Positions 5,643-6,850 of a stretch of DNA of 6,850 nt are shown in pieces. The DNA is from Bacteroidales bacterium. Lineage in GTDB: Bacteria > Bacteroidota > Bacteroidia > Bacteroidales > NBLH01. Where the stretch lies: positions 1-6,850 of the forward strand of contig JAOZNO010000198.1 of the NCBI GenBank assembly GCA_029933755.1. Direction: 5' to 3'. The position numbers and the translations under genes are program-made. Under the pieces are notes generated by a model. It made no database searches. It saw nothing but the letters and a program-made list of their open reading frames with translations, and was not told the origin of the DNA. Position 1 is the stretch's first letter. The number at the start of each line of letters is the position of its first letter.

Positions 5643-6850
5643 ATGAGACAATTTTACATTTTTTTTGGAACAATAATTTTATTTCTTATTTCCTTAAATC
5701 TGTATTCACAAAAAATTTATCCTTTAACAAGAAATGATTCATCAATGCTTGTTGAATATGATAAATTATATCAAGAACAGCATGATTTGGGGAGGTTAAA
5801 AGAAGCAAGTAATTTCTTAAATTTATCTGCAATGCTATACTGGGAGCGAAATCATTTTGGCGATGCTGAAAAAAAATTCCTGAAATCATTGGAAGTAAAT
5901 AAAAGGCTATCAAACCAAAATGGCATTGCCATGATAAATAACAATTTGGCAATGATTTATGCCGATAAGCAAGAATATAAAAAATCATTAGATTATTTTG
6001 AAAAAACTCTTATCGCAAGGCGTGTTGGTAAAGAAAAAGTAGGAATCATTTCAGCTCTTATAAATCAATCAGTTGTTTATAATAAATTAAACCAATATGA
6101 TGCCTCAGTTAAAAATTTAAAAGAAGCACTTGATTTGGCTCGTGAAATGAATGACCCGAAACAGATGAAAAGCTGCTACGGAATGCTATCTGAAACTTAT
6201 CAAAAAGCTGGTAATATAGAACAATCAATGTATTACTACGATTATTTTAAAACGTTTAATGATATAGTTACAAATCAAAAAATCAAAAAATCAAAAAAGG
6301 AACTCGAAACAGAAAGGTTAAGGGCTGAACTTGCCGAAAGTGAATCTGAAAAAAAAGAACTTGAATTATTTAAAAAAGAGCACGAATTAAAAAAGAAAGA
6401 GGACGAGCTGGCTGAATCAAATACCGAAATTACATACCTGATTGATAATTTATCAAAAAAAGAACTTGCAATAAAAGTAATAAAAAATGAAGCTAAAATA
6501 AAAGAACTAAAAATAAAACAGCAAATTGAAAAAAAACAAAAAACTATTAATGGGATTCTTATAATATCCGGATTCATTGTTATCGTTGCCTTAATATTAT
6601 TATATGCTTATCGTCAAAAAAAGAAGGCAAATATACAGTTGGAACATAAAAACGAGGAAATTTCACAACAAAACGAGGAGATTTTACAACAAAAAGAAGA
6701 AATACAAACACAATCAGAGCAATTACAAGTTACAAATATTAAATTGCAAGAGCTTGGTGAAATGAAACAAGGCTTGGCCACAATGCTTGTTCACGATCTT
6801 AAAAGCCCGCTTAATAGTGTGATTAATTTATCAGAAAAAAAGGAAATTAG
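5643..6850 (+). CDS. TPR-containing membrane sensor histidine kinase (3' partial)
   Basis: The frame runs open from ATG 5643 to the window end, giving 402 complete codons. Residues 1-22 are an export signal (MRQFY, a hydrophobic core, ending YSQ). Four TPR-like helix pairs follow at about 54-87, 92-127, 134-171 and 172-209, placing a periplasmic protein-interaction domain outside the membrane. A long charged coiled coil occupies about 212-300 and a transmembrane helix about 303-323. A cytoplasmic heptad linker (336-370) then leads into the HisKA dimerisation domain, with H384 in VHDLKSPLN as the expected phosphorylated histidine. The HATPase domain must lie beyond base 6850. The start is preceded by an A-rich tract without a Shine-Dalgarno sequence, normal for Bacteroidota. 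The architecture is a familiar Bacteroidota type; signal and target are unknown. The 223-base gap with palindromes suggests its own promoter. Confidence 0.93.
   Translation, partial: MRQFYIFFGTIILFLISLNLYSQKIYPLTRNDSSMLVEYDKLYQEQHDLGRLKEASNFLNLSAMLYWERNHFGDAEKKFLKSLEVNKRLSNQNGIAMINNNLAMIYADKQEYKKSLDYFEKTLIARRVGKEKVGIISALINQSVVYNKLNQYDASVKNLKEALDLAREMNDPKQMKSCYGMLSETYQKAGNIEQSMYYYDYFKTFNDIVTNQKIKKSKKELETERLRAELAESESEKKELELFKKEHELKKKEDELAESNTEITYLIDNLSKKELAIKVIKNEAKIKELKIKQQIEKKQKTINGILIISGFIVIVALILLYAYRQKKKANIQLEHKNEEISQQNEEILQQKEEIQTQSEQLQVTNIKLQELGEMKQGLATMLVHDLKSPLNSVINLSEKKEI
6648..6752 (+). repeat. Heptad linker between transmembrane helix and HisKA of the TPR kinase
   Basis: Residues 336-370 form five successive 7-residue units. 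The first three carry an NEE or KEE core followed by I (KNEEI, QNEEI, QKEEI); the last two are more degenerate (QSEQL, TNIKL). The phase and residue choice match the NEEY heptads of the hybrid kinase at 496-600. Such a coil would carry the signal from the membrane helix to the dimerisation domain. Confidence 0.75.

Noticed and set aside
5469..5651. Reverse-strand 60-codon ORF over the intergenic palindromes
   Set aside because: It is explained by the absence of stops in a short AT-rich stretch, overlaps the start of the TPR kinase, and shows no protein signature.
5686..6577. Two reverse-strand ORFs of 100 codons within the TPR kinase
   Set aside because: They are antisense to TPR and coiled-coil coding sequence; the S/F-rich translation of the second is the mirror of AAA/GAA codons.
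1..6850. CRISPR array, mobile element, toxin-antitoxin or defence system
   Set aside because: No regularly spaced direct repeats, transposase or integrase motifs, terminal inverted repeats or nuclease motifs are visible; the genes are recognisable signalling and surface-protein types.

Overview
The window is AT-rich (roughly 30% GC by eye). It looks like a chromosomal piece of a Bacteroidota genome, most plausibly a Bacteroidales/Marinilabiliales-type environmental organism. Four things point there: no Shine-Dalgarno-like sequence before the start codons, a TAnnTTTG-type -7 promoter element, multi-PAS hybrid histidine kinases with NEEY heptad linkers, and a TPR-transmembrane-histidine kinase with an export signal. 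This is inference from style; no taxonomic marker gene is present.

Layout, all genes on the + strand. (1) 1-3246: a large membrane hybrid sensor histidine kinase, cut at its N-terminus by the window edge: one transmembrane helix, PAS, heptad coil, three more PAS domains, HisKA, HATPase, a receiver domain and a helical C-terminal tail. (2) 3247-3667: an intergenic region of about 420 bases with a weak terminator-like hairpin, a TACGTA dyad, a TAnnTTTG promoter element and a candidate rod-shaped structured RNA (about 3500-3644). (3) 3668-5419: an exported protein with an N-terminal domain followed by five Ig-like repeats of about 92 residues, of the kind annotated as OmpL47-type. (4) 5420-5642: an intergenic region with a strong 13-bp hairpin, a degenerate direct repeat and a perfect 24-bp palindrome. 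(5) 5643 to the window end: the N-terminal part of a TPR sensor histidine kinase, ending just after the H-box; its ATPase domain lies outside the window.

The two kinases are both signalling proteins of the inner membrane, and the Ig-repeat protein should sit in the periplasm or at the cell surface. Intergenic gaps of 421 and 223 bases with hairpins suggest three separate transcription units rather than one operon. A functional link (surface protein as ligand or target of either kinase) is only a guess from adjacency. I see no mobile element, CRISPR array, tRNA or rRNA, and no clear new defence or metabolic system. The most interesting unexplained signals are the nested RNA structure upstream of the Ig-repeat gene and the palindrome cluster upstream of the TPR kinase.
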